64,000 nucleotides of DNA from Pontibacter sp. HSC-14F20 (GCF_019599265.1 NZ_JAHZTC010000009.1:107001-171000); one strand, 5' to 3'; positions 42,158-51,750 are shown, counted from the stretch's first letter. A program made the numbers and translations. The notes: generated from the letters alone by a model not told the origin.

Positions 42158-43327
42158 ATGGAAAATAGATACCTCCGGCGCGGCGTGTCCGCCTCCAAGG
42201 AAGACGTACACAACGCCATCAAGAACATCGACAAAGGGCTTTTCCCGAAAGCATTCTGCAAGATCATCCCCGACATCCTCACCGGCGACCCCGAGTACTG
42301 TGCCATCATGCATGCCGACGGCGCAGGAACCAAGTCGGCCCTGGCCTACATGTACTGGAAAGAAACCGGCGACCTGAGCGTATGGAAAGGTATAGCGCAG
42401 GACGCTGTGGTGATGAACACCGACGATCTGATGTGCGTGGGCGCAACGGATAACATCCTGCTCTCTTCTACCATCGGCCGCAACAAGAATCTTATACCTG
42501 GCGAAGTGATTGCCGCCATTATCAACGGTACCGAGGAGGTGCTGCAAATGCTCCGCGACAATGGCATCGGCATCTACAGCACAGGCGGCGAGACAGCCGA
42601 CGTAGGCGACCTGGTGCGGACCATCATTGTGGACAGCACCGTGACCGCCCGCATGCGCCGCGACGAAGTGATTTCAAACGACAACATACAAGCTGGTGAT
42701 GTGATTGTAGGCTTCGCCTCGCACGGGCAGGCTACTTATGAAGACGAGTACAACGGTGGCATGGGCAGCAACGGCCTTACCTCTGCCCGCCACGATGTGT
42801 TCCACTCGTACCTGTCAGCTTCTTACCCGGAAAGCTACGATCCGGAACTGCCAAAGGATCTGGTGTACGCCGGCAATTACCGCCTGACGGATGTGGAGGA
42901 GAAAACAGGTATGGAAGTAGGCAAACTGGTGCTTTCACCAACCCGTACCTATGCGCCAATCGTGAAAGAAATCCTGAATCAGCACCGCCCGCACATACAT
43001 GGCATGGTGCACTGCAGCGGCGGCGCCCAGACCAAAGTGCTGCACTTCACCAACAAGGTACACATCATCAAAGACAACCTCTTCCCTGTGCCGCCACTGT
43101 TCCGCATCATACAGGAACAGAGCCACACCGACTGGAAAGAGATGTACAAGGTCTTCAACATGGGCCACCGCCTGGAGATATACCTGCCGGAGCAACACGC
43201 TCAAAACCTGATCGATATTTCAAAGTCGTTTGGTGTGGAGGCACAGATTGTTGGCCGCGTAGAAACCAGCGAACGCAACGAACTTACAATTAAGACTGAT
43301 AAGGGAGAGTTTTATTACGAAGGGTAA
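42158..43327 (+). CDS. purM: Phosphoribosylformylglycinamidine cyclo-ligase (AIR synthase)
   Basis: 389 residues, longer than the roughly 345 of Proteobacteria but usual for Bacteroidota. Blocks include MHADGAGTKSALAYMYWKETG, QDAVVMNTDDLMCVGA, GIGIYSTGGETADVGDLV, GDVIVGFASHGQATYEDEYNGG, LSPTRTYAPIVKEIL and the GGAQTKVLHF turn. The enzyme closes the imidazole ring in purine synthesis with ATP. It is a single-gene unit with its own promoter and a strong terminator. Confidence 0.93.
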   Translation: MENRYLRRGVSASKEDVHNAIKNIDKGLFPKAFCKIIPDILTGDPEYCAIMHADGAGTKSALAYMYWKETGDLSVWKGIAQDAVVMNTDDLMCVGATDNILLSSTIGRNKNLIPGEVIAAIINGTEEVLQMLRDNGIGIYSTGGETADVGDLVRTIIVDSTVTARMRRDEVISNDNIQAGDVIVGFASHGQATYEDEYNGGMGSNGLTSARHDVFHSYLSASYPESYDPELPKDLVYAGNYRLTDVEEKTGMEVGKLVLSPTRTYAPIVKEILNQHRPHIHGMVHCSGGAQTKVLHFTNKVHIIKDNLFPVPPLFRIIQEQSHTDWKEMYKVFNMGHRLEIYLPEQHAQNLIDISKSFGVEAQIVGRVETSERNELTIKTDKGEFYYEG

Positions 43328-43348
43328 AAGTTTAATAAGCTCTAAAGG

Positions 43349-43377
43349 AAAACCACAGGTGTAGCGCCTGTGGTTTT
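43349..43377 (+). terminator. purM terminator
   Basis: Eleven-base perfect stem AAAACCACAGG / CCTGTGGTTTT with a short loop and trailing T-run, 22 bases after the stop. Confidence 0.85.
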
Positions 43378-43494
43378 TTCTTATACCTATACCTGCAAAC
43401 CAAAAATCCCCGCAGACAAACCCCACTGCACTTTAGTTCCATAAACTGGCACAATAATTGGCTTGGCGAAGGTATACGCTAAAACCTATAAGCC

Positions 43495-44202
43495 ATGAAA
43501 AAGCTTCTACTACCGTTCTTGTTTGTGCTGCTGGCGCTGCCGGCTTTCGCACAACCCACTGTCGTTACCTTTACCACCCACAGGGGCGAGCCCTTCCAGA
43601 TGGCGCTGGATGGACGCCTGATCAACCGTTCGGCTTCCAACTTTGTGCGCATCACGCACCTGCGGCCCGGCAACCATTATGTGGAGTTCCGGATCAGAGG
43701 CCGCCATGGTATTTACAGGACAGGTATAAATGTGCTGGCCCGCGCCGGTTTCGAAACGAATTATGCTGTGCGCGTGTCGGGCCGTAAAGTGAGTCTGCGC
43801 GTGATCAGCGAGATACCACTGGGGCCGCCACCGGTAGTGGTCGTGCCGCCGCGCTACCCCGATAGGTATGAACCCGCTCCGCCCCGCTACGAAGAACCCG
43901 CCAACGGCTGCAACCTGTTGGAGCGCTACGACGTGGAGCGCCTGATCGACGCTATGAAAGGCCGCGACTTCGAGAGTACCCGCCTCACTGTTGCCCGCGA
44001 AGCGGTGCGTAATAGCAGCATCCTGTCAGAGGACCTGCGCAACGTGCTGTTAGCTTTTGAGTTTGAAAGCACCCGACTCGAGTTTGCCAAGTTCGCCTAC
44101 GACAATGTGTGCGACAAAGAGCGCTTCTACTACATCTACGACGTCTTCCAGTCAGACCACCACGTGCGGGAATTGGAGCAGTATACCAGCCGCAGACGCT
44201 AA
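43495..44202 (+). CDS. Secreted DUF4476 protein
   Basis: 235 residues. Signal peptide (LLLPFLFVLLALPAFAQ), a beta-rich N-terminal part, a proline/arginine-rich linker (LGPPPVVVVPPRYPDRYEPAPPRYEEP), and a DUF4476 domain in the last 95 residues (NLLERYDVERLIDAMKGRDFE, KFAYDNVCDKERFYYIYDVFQ). The DUF4476 helical repeats with F-E-S-T-R-L motifs occur twice (DFESTRLTVA and FESTRLEFAKFA). Function of the family is unknown; it is usually periplasmic or surface. Confidence 0.85.
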   Translation: MKKLLLPFLFVLLALPAFAQPTVVTFTTHRGEPFQMALDGRLINRSASNFVRITHLRPGNHYVEFRIRGRHGIYRTGINVLARAGFETNYAVRVSGRKVSLRVISEIPLGPPPVVVVPPRYPDRYEPAPPRYEEPANGCNLLERYDVERLIDAMKGRDFESTRLTVAREAVRNSSILSEDLRNVLLAFEFESTRLEFAKFAYDNVCDKERFYYIYDVFQSDHHVRELEQYTSRRR

Positions 44203-44233
44203 GGTATAGCCAAGTCAATAGAAACACCCGGGG

Positions 44234-44261
44234 GAGCAACAGGTACAAAATCCTGTTGCTC
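44234..44261 (+). terminator. Terminator after the DUF4476 gene
   Basis: Ten-base perfect stem GAGCAACAGG / CCTGTTGCTC, 8-base loop, followed by TTTCTTATT. Confidence 0.8.
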
Positions 44262-44291
44262 TTTCTTATTTAAGAGGGAGGGTAAAATTTT

Positions 44292-44497
44292 GACAAAGGA
44301 GTTTTTACAAAGAATATAAGAGTACTCAGCGTAAATTGCGTCTTAAAGGATCTGAGTTCGCATTGCCTGTTTACTTCTTAAGCGTCGTGGGCATTACGTT
44401 GCTTAAAGCATGATAGTAGTGGCATGACCAACTTAAGCGGCAGGAAAAGGAGCCTATACCGAAAGGTCTTTTGTCCTCTGTCAAAAACTCCTTTGTC
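44292..44497. repeat. Segment bounded by 15-base inverted repeats
   Basis: GACAAAGGAGTTTTT at the left, AAAAACTCCTTTGTC at the right, a perfect match of 15 bases. The 176-base interior has no open frame of interest. A related CCTTTGTC-rich stretch lies at about 38255-38285, before the CCG-domain gene. Confidence 0.45.
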
Positions 44498-44535
44498 CGA
44501 AAGAGACTCTCCTATACCTGAGAGGCGGAGCAAGC

Positions 44536-45528
44536 CTACGATTTAATCTTTTGGGGCAGGTAGCCGAAGTGTTTTTTGAAAGCAGCTGTGAAGTGGGCGG
44601 CGTACTTAAAGCCCAGGGCACTTGCAATATCGCCTACTTTTTGGTCACCTTCGAGCAGCATCTTGCGGGCCTGCTCCATGCGGTAAGTGTTCAGGTAGCC
44701 AAACACCGTGGTGCCGAACACCTGCTTGAAGTGCTTTTTAAGGTAATACTCGTTTGTGCCGACCATGTGGGCCAGGTCAATCAGGGAGCAGGGGCACTCC
44801 ATATTCTTGAGGATCAGGTCGCGGGCGTGGAGCATCTTTTCGATATCCGTTTGCTTCAGCCCGTTCGTGCTTGGTGCTTCGTCCTGCTCACATTGCTCAA
44901 ACTGCAGCATGAGGAGCTCGATCACCTTCGCCTGCACAAACATGCGCTTGCAGTAGCCCGTGTACATGCAGTTGAGCAACTCTTGCAGCACCGAGATAAT
45001 CTTTGGCGTAATGGGCAAATTTCCTTTTCTGAGCCGTGCAGGCTTACCAGCCAGGATATGCTCCCGCAATTCTGAAAAAGGGTTTCCTGTCTCGGGTAGA
45101 TAATGCAGCAGAAAGTCAGAAGGGATGTATACCGTCATCATCTCCACCTGCGGATCGGGCTTTATTTCCTGTCGCGCCTGTGCGTCGGAGAAGAAGAGCA
45201 GGTTATGCTGCTGGGCGTCAAAACTGGCAAAGGCTTTTGGGTTGTCTCCTACTCTGAAAGAGCTCTTCCCGCGCATCGAAAAGTATAGCTGCGCAAAGTC
45301 CTCACTGTTAAAACATCCTACCACTTTCTTACTCGATAAACTAAAGGCTGTGTGGCTGAAGTGAATTTCGCCGGATGGAAAGCGCATGCTGACCTCGGAA
45401 GCCGCACGCGCATTTGGGCTCTGGCAGGTGCAGTAGGTGGGCCGGTTTTGCTCAGCCAATTGCTGACTGGTACAGTCTTTTTCACTGTTTCTCGGTTCAC
45501 TCACGTCTTGCTCCATGTTTTCCCTCAT
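44536..45528 (-). CDS. AraC/PchR-like regulator of the adjacent TonB uptake locus
   Basis: 330 residues. A sensor region (LYFSMRGKSSFRVGDNPKAFASFDAQQHNLLFF is the characteristic PchR-type block) and a C-terminal double helix-turn-helix: CPCSLIDLAHMVGTNEYYLKKHFKQVFG and KVGDIASALGFKYAAHFTAAFKKHFGYLP. PchR-type proteins respond to iron-siderophores. It is divergent from the SusC gene with about 160 bases between starts. A nearby ATG four codons later (MEQDV) is an alternative start. Confidence 0.87.
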   Translation of the reverse strand: MRENMEQDVSEPRNSEKDCTSQQLAEQNRPTYCTCQSPNARAASEVSMRFPSGEIHFSHTAFSLSSKKVVGCFNSEDFAQLYFSMRGKSSFRVGDNPKAFASFDAQQHNLLFFSDAQARQEIKPDPQVEMMTVYIPSDFLLHYLPETGNPFSELREHILAGKPARLRKGNLPITPKIISVLQELLNCMYTGYCKRMFVQAKVIELLMLQFEQCEQDEAPSTNGLKQTDIEKMLHARDLILKNMECPCSLIDLAHMVGTNEYYLKKHFKQVFGTTVFGYLNTYRMEQARKMLLEGDQKVGDIASALGFKYAAHFTAAFKKHFGYLPQKIKS

Positions 45529-45576
45529 TTGATAAAAGAATTCCCTTACCCGTTACCAAAATAGCTTTGTAAGTTA

Positions 45577-45584
45577 TACTTTTG
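45577..45584 (+). promoter_or_regulatory. -7 box before the SusC-like gene
   Basis: TACTTTTG fits TAnnTTTG, 107 bases before the SusC ATG, in the divergent regulatory gap. A consensus -33 box is lacking, which fits a gene that needs an activator such as the AraC protein. Confidence 0.45.
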
Positions 45585-45690
45585 CGCAAGTTACGTTTAT
45601 TTAGACTATATCTAAATAGTGTGTCACCTAAAAAAAGGCAATGCCTTTATCAGCATTGCCTTAAACCCAAATACTATACCTTATAAAGAT

Positions 45691-48600
45691 ATGTTCAAAC
45701 ATTTACTGGCGTCGGCTTTTCTCATACTCATGGCGCTTGGAGTTTCAGCACAGGACCTGGCCGTTTCGGGGCAGGTGACAGAACAGGCGACCGGCACAGC
45801 ACTGCCAGGTGTTACGGTTAGAGTGAAAGAGTCAAACAACGGAACCACGACGAACCCGAACGGAACTTTTCAGATTCGTGCCAAAGAAGGGGAAGTGCTC
45901 GTTTTCTCATACATTGGTTATGCTTCTCAGGAAGTGCCGGTAAACGGAAATGCAAGTTCGCTGCAGGTAGAGCTCCAGCCCGGCAACACACAGCTATCTG
46001 AAGTAGTCGTAACAGGCGCACTCGGCATTAAGCGTCCCGCACGCGAACTAGGTACGGCCAGTGCTCAACTCAACACCGCCGAACTGAACCAGGGTAAAGT
46101 AGTGAATCCTATACTTGGGTTGGCCAGTAAGGTATCAGGCCTGCGCATCAACTTGTTCGACAGTAAAGTAGATCCGGATGTACAGGTAAACCTACGCGGC
46201 ATACGCTCGCATACCGGCAATAACGCGCCGCTTTACGTGGTGGACGGTGTACCTATACCTGACATTAATCGCCTCAACCCGAATGATATTGAAAGCATCA
46301 ATGTGCTAAAGGGCGCCAACGCAGCAGCGGTATACGGCTCTGACGGGGTAAATGGTGTACTGATGATCACGACCAAAAAAGGCCGGGCAGGAGCACAGCG
46401 AATCAATTTCACGAACACAACTACTTTTGATAAAATCTCGCGCCTGCCGGAACAGCAGACAGAATTCGGGCAGGGCCTGAACGGCGTGTATGACCCGCTG
46501 CAGTACCAGTCCTGGGGTTCGCGTTTCGATGGGGAACTGCGCCCTGTAGGACCTGTGCTACCAGACGGTAGCCAATGGCAACTACCATACAGCGCCCACC
46601 CGGACGGCAGAAAAGCATTCTTCAACACGGGCTTCACCACTCAAAACGACCTGAACTTTTCGGGTGGCGATGAGAAGTCAACCTACTATTTCTCACTGCA
46701 GGATGTACTGACCAAAGGCATCATTGAAGGCGACAAAAACAGACGCTCAGGCGCCCGCTTTAACGGTTCCCGTTCTTTTGGCAAGCTGAGCACCAGCTAT
46801 AACGTTAATTACGTGTTCAACAAAAGTGATGTAACGCAAAGTGAGCCATGGTCTACAGTATACCGTTTGCCGGTTAGCCTGCCTTTTGCCGACCTGAAAG
46901 ACTGGGAAAACACGCTGCACGCCAACCCGAACTACTGGTTCAGCACCAATCAACCGAATCCATACTTCAACGCCGATAACCAGCGCACGGTAAATGAGCA
47001 GCAGACGCTGACCGGAAACATAGAGCTCAATTACGAGATTGCTCCCTGGATCAGCGCCATCTACCGTCTGGGCCTTTACAGCCGCAACACCGACACCCGT
47101 ACCACAGTAGGTAAATTTACTTATACCACGCCGGGCCGTACCAACATACCGGGCAGCGTGAACGATGCTACTAACACCTTCCGTCGCATCAACAGCGATT
47201 TCATCCTCGACCTGCACAAGGACTTCGGTAAGTTCAGCACCCGTTTGCTGTTGGGCAACAACCTGCGCACCGACGACAGCAAAATAACCAATCTGAGCGC
47301 CTCGGCGCTGGTAGTGCCCGGCCTGTTCAATCAAGACAACCGTTTGGGGCAGTTGGGTGGCAAGTCCGGCATCAGCCAGAGAAGACAGGTGGCAGGTTTC
47401 GGAGAGTTTACTGCCGGCTACAACAATTACCTGTTCCTGACCTTTACCGGTCGCCAGGAATCCGTGTCGGTGCTGAGTCCTGAAAACCGCAGCTACTTTT
47501 ACCCGGGCGTGAGTTCGTCGTTTGTTTTCAGCGATGCTATACCTGCGCTCCAAAACAACAGCATGCTTTCTTACGGCAAGGTATACGCCTCTTACAACAA
47601 GACCGGCAACGTAGTAGTGGACCCTTACCAGTTGCAGAACGTGTATAGCCAGACCGACGGTTTCCCATACGCAAACCTGCCTGGTTTTAGCCTGGGTACT
47701 TCCGATGCCAACCCGAACCTGAAGCCTGAATTTGTGACCTCGCTTGAAGTGGGTACGCAGCTGAGCTTCTTCCAGAACCGCCTGAACCTGGAGGCTGCCT
47801 ACGTGGATGCCAAAACAACGGACGGTACCATCCTGGCCGACATTTCTGCCGGATCTGGCTTTACTTCTGCCTGGGTGAATGCCTTTAAAGCGAGCAACAA
47901 GATCATCGAGCTGAACATTAATGGTGATGTGATTCAGCGTGGCCACCTGGTATGGAATGTAGGCGCCAACCTCACGCACATCAGAAGCGAGGTAGAGGAA
48001 ATCTATGGCGGAATCGATCAGCTGTTCCACTTCCGCCAGAACTACCTGATCGTGGGCAAGCCATACAACAGCTACCTGTTCACCGACTACAGACGCGACC
48101 CGCAGGGAAGAGTGATCGTGGACCCGGCTACCGGCAATCCGACGAGCACGTCAGAGCTATACTATGGCGGCACCGGCACACCGCCGTACCAGTTAGGTCT
48201 CAACACTTCGGTGCAGTACAAGGGCTTTCAGTTAGGTGCGCAATTCGACTGGAGAATGGGAGCGGTGGTCTATACCGAGGCAGCTGCCCGCATGCTATCA
48301 GATGGCACGAGCCCGCTTACAACGCAGTATGGCCGCGAGGCGTTTGTTATACCTAACTCAGTCATTGAAACTTCTCCGGGCGTGTTCACGCCAAACACCG
48401 AGATACAAACCAAAGGCGACCGCAACTACTGGGCAAATTTTGTAGCTCCGGTGCAGTCGAACTACGCGGTGAGCGCTGACTTCTTTAAAATACGTGAGCT
48501 GAGCCTGAGCTATACCTTGCCAATGGGCTGGCTGGATGGTCAGAACCTGGTGAAAGAAGCGACAATCGGCTTCGTGGGCCGCAACCTGTTCTCTATATGG

Positions 48601-48726
48601 GCAAAAGACAACATCTACAACGACCCGGAATTTGTGTACGCCGGCGGAAGCAGCGAGGGTTACATGAGCTGGAGACACTTGCCCCCGACCCGTTCGTTTG
48701 GTTTCAATGTAAATGTGGCATTCTAA
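45691..48726 (+). CDS. SusC/RagA-family TonB-dependent outer membrane receptor
   Basis: About 1011 residues from the ATG that begins a signal peptide (KHLLASAFLILMALGVSAQ); a GTG farther upstream is not credible. It shows a CarboxypepD_reg-like domain (VSGQVTEQATGTALPGVTVRV, VLVFSYIGYASQEV), a TonB plug (VVVTGALGIKRPARELG, VNLRGIRSHTGNNAPLYVVDGVPI, DIESINVLKGANAAAVYGSDGVNGVLMITTKKG), and a 22-strand barrel ending in F. With the SusD partner it imports a large ligand. The PchR-like regulator and PepSY protein point to an iron-siderophore or metal complex, not sugar, but this is inference. Confidence 0.92.
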   Translation: MFKHLLASAFLILMALGVSAQDLAVSGQVTEQATGTALPGVTVRVKESNNGTTTNPNGTFQIRAKEGEVLVFSYIGYASQEVPVNGNASSLQVELQPGNTQLSEVVVTGALGIKRPARELGTASAQLNTAELNQGKVVNPILGLASKVSGLRINLFDSKVDPDVQVNLRGIRSHTGNNAPLYVVDGVPIPDINRLNPNDIESINVLKGANAAAVYGSDGVNGVLMITTKKGRAGAQRINFTNTTTFDKISRLPEQQTEFGQGLNGVYDPLQYQSWGSRFDGELRPVGPVLPDGSQWQLPYSAHPDGRKAFFNTGFTTQNDLNFSGGDEKSTYYFSLQDVLTKGIIEGDKNRRSGARFNGSRSFGKLSTSYNVNYVFNKSDVTQSEPWSTVYRLPVSLPFADLKDWENTLHANPNYWFSTNQPNPYFNADNQRTVNEQQTLTGNIELNYEIAPWISAIYRLGLYSRNTDTRTTVGKFTYTTPGRTNIPGSVNDATNTFRRINSDFILDLHKDFGKFSTRLLLGNNLRTDDSKITNLSASALVVPGLFNQDNRLGQLGGKSGISQRRQVAGFGEFTAGYNNYLFLTFTGRQESVSVLSPENRSYFYPGVSSSFVFSDAIPALQNNSMLSYGKVYASYNKTGNVVVDPYQLQNVYSQTDGFPYANLPGFSLGTSDANPNLKPEFVTSLEVGTQLSFFQNRLNLEAAYVDAKTTDGTILADISAGSGFTSAWVNAFKASNKIIELNINGDVIQRGHLVWNVGANLTHIRSEVEEIYGGIDQLFHFRQNYLIVGKPYNSYLFTDYRRDPQGRVIVDPATGNPTSTSELYYGGTGTPPYQLGLNTSVQYKGFQLGAQFDWRMGAVVYTEAAARMLSDGTSPLTTQYGREAFVIPNSVIETSPGVFTPNTEIQTKGDRNYWANFVAPVQSNYAVSADFFKIRELSLSYTLPMGWLDGQNLVKEATIGFVGRNLFSIWAKDNIYNDPEFVYAGGSSEGYMSWRHLPPTRSFGFNVNVAF

Positions 48727-48753
48727 ATAAGATCATTCTGCATACTTTGTGAT

Positions 48754-50271
48754 ATGAAAAAGTTATTATCCTTTATCCTGATAGCACTGACCGGCACGGC
48801 TTTTACCGCCTGCGACAGCTTTCTGGATACAAATGTCAACCCTAATGCGCCGACCGATGTGCCGGTGGAGCAAAAATTACCGACCGCTCTTGTCAAGACC
48901 GTAAACCTTGAAACCGGTACCCTGAACCAACTGGGTGCTGTGTGGGTAGGTTACTGGGCCAAAGCCACCGACGGGCCGGTAAACACCTCGCTGTTTAGAT
49001 TGGAGGAAACCTACGGTGTGGAGGCCATGTCTTTTGACCGCGATGGTCGCCCGATCTGGGAAGACAGCTACACCACGCTGGTGAACTACAAAGACATTGA
49101 AAATAGTGCCGCTACCACCGGCGACCTAGCCTATGTAGGTATAGCGAAGATCATGCAGGGCTGGCACTTCATGCGGCTTGTAGATCTTTACAACAATGTG
49201 CCTTTCTCGGATGCGCTGCAGGGCAGCAAAAACGTAACGCCCAAGTACGAAGACGGACAGGTGGTGTATGACGGTGCCATCAACCTGATCACAGCAGGTA
49301 TACAGGACATCAAAGCAGCTCCTGCCTTGTCTAAAAAGCCGGTGACTGACGACGTGGTTTTCAAAGGCAACCTGACACTCTGGATTAAGTTTGCCAATAC
49401 CATTAAGCTGAGAGCTTTGCTTCGCCAGTCTGAAGCCGGAAGAGCAGGCTACATCAACGATGAACTGGCCAAGATCAAGCAGGAGGGAAGCGGTTTTCTG
49501 GGTGCTGGCGAGAGTGCCTTGGTGAATCCGGGCTACCAGATTACGGCCGGTCTGCAAAATCCTTTCTGGGACACCTACTACCGCAACCAGGCCGGAGCGC
49601 TTACCACAGGCTACAACACCCTGCGCCCTACGGCATACCTGGTACAGCAGTACAAAGAGCGCAACGACCCGCGCCTGCCCAAACTCTACCGCAGTGTGCA
49701 TGGAGACTACGTAGGCGTACCACTCGGAGCCACCAGTGCTGACTTTACCATGGCAAAAACATCGGCTTTGCTGGGACCGAACGAGAACGGGAACCAACCG
49801 GCAGGCCTGTTGAAAAGTGCGCAACAACCATCCGTGTTGCTGTCTTCTTTTGAGAGCTTGTTCTTGCAGGCCGAGGCGGCCGAAAGGGGCTGGCTGAGCG
49901 GAGCAGAGCAACTATATGAGGAGGCGATCAAAGAATCCTTTAAGTACATGAACGTGCCGGCAGGAGAATTTACAGTTTATAATCTTCAGCCATCTGTTAA
50001 CTTTGCACTTGCCCCAAATAAAATTGAGCGCATCATCGGGCAGAAATGGTTGGCGCTGAACAGCATCAGCAGCATCGAGGTCTGGAATGACTTCAGGAGA
50101 TTGGGCTACCTGAGCAGGTTGCCACAGTCGCTGCAGAGCCCGTCGGCTGACCCGGATTTCAGGCCACGAAGATTGACTTACCGTCAGTCGGAGGTATATA
50201 CCAACAGCGACGAAGTAGCGAAACAGGGAGCAATTGACCCTTTCCGCTCGCGCGTGTTCTGGAACGAATAA
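48754..50271 (+). CDS. SusD/RagB-family lipoprotein (SusD-like_2)
   Basis: 505 residues with a lipoprotein signal (LLSFILIALTGTAFTAC) and SusD features: DSFLDTNVNPNAPTDV at the mature start, LAYVGIAKIMQGWHFMRLVDLYNNVPFSDAL in the TPR region, KGNLTLWIKFANTIKLRALLRQ, and IERIIGQKWLALNSISSIEVWNDFRRLGYL near the end. SusD caps the SusC barrel and holds the ligand. Start is 27 bases after the SusC stop. A palindrome-like stretch follows the stop. Confidence 0.92.
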   Translation: MKKLLSFILIALTGTAFTACDSFLDTNVNPNAPTDVPVEQKLPTALVKTVNLETGTLNQLGAVWVGYWAKATDGPVNTSLFRLEETYGVEAMSFDRDGRPIWEDSYTTLVNYKDIENSAATTGDLAYVGIAKIMQGWHFMRLVDLYNNVPFSDALQGSKNVTPKYEDGQVVYDGAINLITAGIQDIKAAPALSKKPVTDDVVFKGNLTLWIKFANTIKLRALLRQSEAGRAGYINDELAKIKQEGSGFLGAGESALVNPGYQITAGLQNPFWDTYYRNQAGALTTGYNTLRPTAYLVQQYKERNDPRLPKLYRSVHGDYVGVPLGATSADFTMAKTSALLGPNENGNQPAGLLKSAQQPSVLLSSFESLFLQAEAAERGWLSGAEQLYEEAIKESFKYMNVPAGEFTVYNLQPSVNFALAPNKIERIIGQKWLALNSISSIEVWNDFRRLGYLSRLPQSLQSPSADPDFRPRRLTYRQSEVYTNSDEVAKQGAIDPFRSRVFWNE

Positions 50272-50349
50272 ACTGAAAATAGCCCTACAATACCTCCCCT
50301 CTTTGCCGGCAACAGCAAGGAGGGCTTTTTAGCTAAATATCTCTCTATC

Positions 50350-51690
50350 ATGAAACAGAATCCAAGACAAAAATCAACCTGGCAAAAGGTGCGCAAGCTG
50401 TTCAATGACCTCCACCTGTGGATGGGTATAGCAAGCGGCCTTATCCTGTTTGTGGTCTGCCTGAGCGGTACCATCTATACCTTCAATACCGAGGTGCAGG
50501 AGTTTATGGAGCCGGAGAAATTTACCGTGCAGGTAGAGGCGGGGGCTAAGCCCATGGCAGCTGAAGCAATCATTGCAAAAGTAGCAGCCGAGACGGGAGG
50601 TAAAGTAAGTTCTATCACTATACCTGCCGATGCCAGCCGTACCTACACTGTGAATGTGAAAAAGGCGAACAAAGGTGATGAAGGAAAAGGTGCTGAAGGC
50701 CGTGGTGGCGAAAAAGGTGGCCGTGAGAAAGGCGGCGAGGGCAAAAAAGGACCGGAAGGCGCTGTAGCCAAAGCCGGTCCGGGTGCTGGTCCTGGCGGGA
50801 AAGGTGGAGGTGGTGGTGGTCGCGACCGTGGCACAAACTACCTCGTGAACCCTTATACTGCAGAAGTAATCGGTACGACCGAAAGCCCGACCTCCGAGTT
50901 TTTCATGACCATGTTCCGTCTGCACCGCTGGCTGCTGCTCGATACCGAAGTAGGCCGTCCGATTGTAGGCTGGGCAACCATTATTTTTACGCTGATCGTT
51001 ATCAGTGGGCTGGTGATCTGGATTCCGCAGAAAGTGAAAAACTGGCGACAGGGCCTCAAAATAAAATGGAGCGGCAACTGGAAACGCGTGAATCATGACC
51101 TGCACAACTCGCTGGGTTTTTACTCGTCGTTCCTGCTGCTGGTAATGTCGCTTACCGGCCTCACCTGGTCATTTGAATGGTATAAAGAGGGCTTCTTTAA
51201 AGTGCTGGGCGTAGAGCAGCAGAAAGACCGCAAAGAAGAGCCACTCTTGTCAAAAGTGCCGGCTGACCAGTCTCAGGCCGCTACGCTTACGATTGCAGAT
51301 TATGTGAAGTCGGCCGAAACCGCGCTGCCTTATAAAGGCGATTACCGCATTTCGTTGCCAGCCGACTCAGCTGCTACTGTTTCCATCAACATAAACAAAG
51401 TAGGCTTTTTCGCACCGGCAGCATCAGACAAAGTGCAGCTTGATCAGTACAGTGGCCAGGTGCTGAAGGCAGAGATCTTTGCCGACAAGCCGTTCAACGA
51501 GCAAATAATTTCGTCTATCAAGCCGCTGCACGTGGGCAATGTGTATGGCACTTTCTCCAAAATACTTTACTTCATCGCCTGCCTTGTAGCGACCAGTTTG
51601 CCGATAACAGGTACTATTATCTGGATCAACAAACTGCGCAAGAAGTCGAAGAAGGGTGCTATACCTGTGGCGAAAAGAGCGACAGCTTAG
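50350..51690 (+). CDS. PepSY-TM membrane protein with a G/K/E-rich insertion
   Basis: 446 residues. Helix 1 (MGIASGLILFVVCLSGTIYTF), then a periplasmic PepSY part broken by a low-complexity run of about 60 residues (roughly 103-160) made almost only of G, K, E, R and A. Next come helices 2 (VGWATIIFTLIVISGLVIWI), 3 (LGFYSSFLLLVMSLTGLTWSF) and 4 (ILYFIACLVATSLPITGTIIWI). PepSY-TM proteins next to TonB receptors include iron reductases that release metal from siderophores; heme ligands are plausible from the conserved histidines such as RLHRWLLLDTE and VNHDLHNSLG. The insertion is unusual. Confidence 0.85.
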   Translation: MKQNPRQKSTWQKVRKLFNDLHLWMGIASGLILFVVCLSGTIYTFNTEVQEFMEPEKFTVQVEAGAKPMAAEAIIAKVAAETGGKVSSITIPADASRTYTVNVKKANKGDEGKGAEGRGGEKGGREKGGEGKKGPEGAVAKAGPGAGPGGKGGGGGGRDRGTNYLVNPYTAEVIGTTESPTSEFFMTMFRLHRWLLLDTEVGRPIVGWATIIFTLIVISGLVIWIPQKVKNWRQGLKIKWSGNWKRVNHDLHNSLGFYSSFLLLVMSLTGLTWSFEWYKEGFFKVLGVEQQKDRKEEPLLSKVPADQSQAATLTIADYVKSAETALPYKGDYRISLPADSAATVSININKVGFFAPAASDKVQLDQYSGQVLKAEIFADKPFNEQIISSIKPLHVGNVYGTFSKILYFIACLVATSLPITGTIIWINKLRKKSKKGAIPVAKRATA

Positions 51691-51750
51691 CAGGTATAAG
51701 ATTTAGCAGGTATAGCAGCAACACCATCGCAAGCTATACCTGAAGAAAAC

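Larger units (their letters stand above)
44203..44535. other. Intergenic stretch with terminator and an inverted-repeat element
   Basis: No gene is seen. It holds the DUF4476 terminator and a pair of 15-base inverted repeats about 205 bases apart (44292-44497), both listed separately, plus three AGGTATA-type motifs. Confidence 0.5.

Noticed and set aside
46747..48030. 427-codon minus-strand open frame opposite the SusC-like gene
   Set aside because: Composition is that of an antisense shadow of a long gene; no family features and the plus-strand gene is certain.
49126..49911. 261-codon minus-strand frame opposite SusD
   Set aside because: Shadow of the SusD-like gene.
50272..50349. Terminator after the SusD gene
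   Set aside because: Only partial pairing (AGCCCT with AGGGCT at long distance); the PepSY gene is probably co-transcribed.
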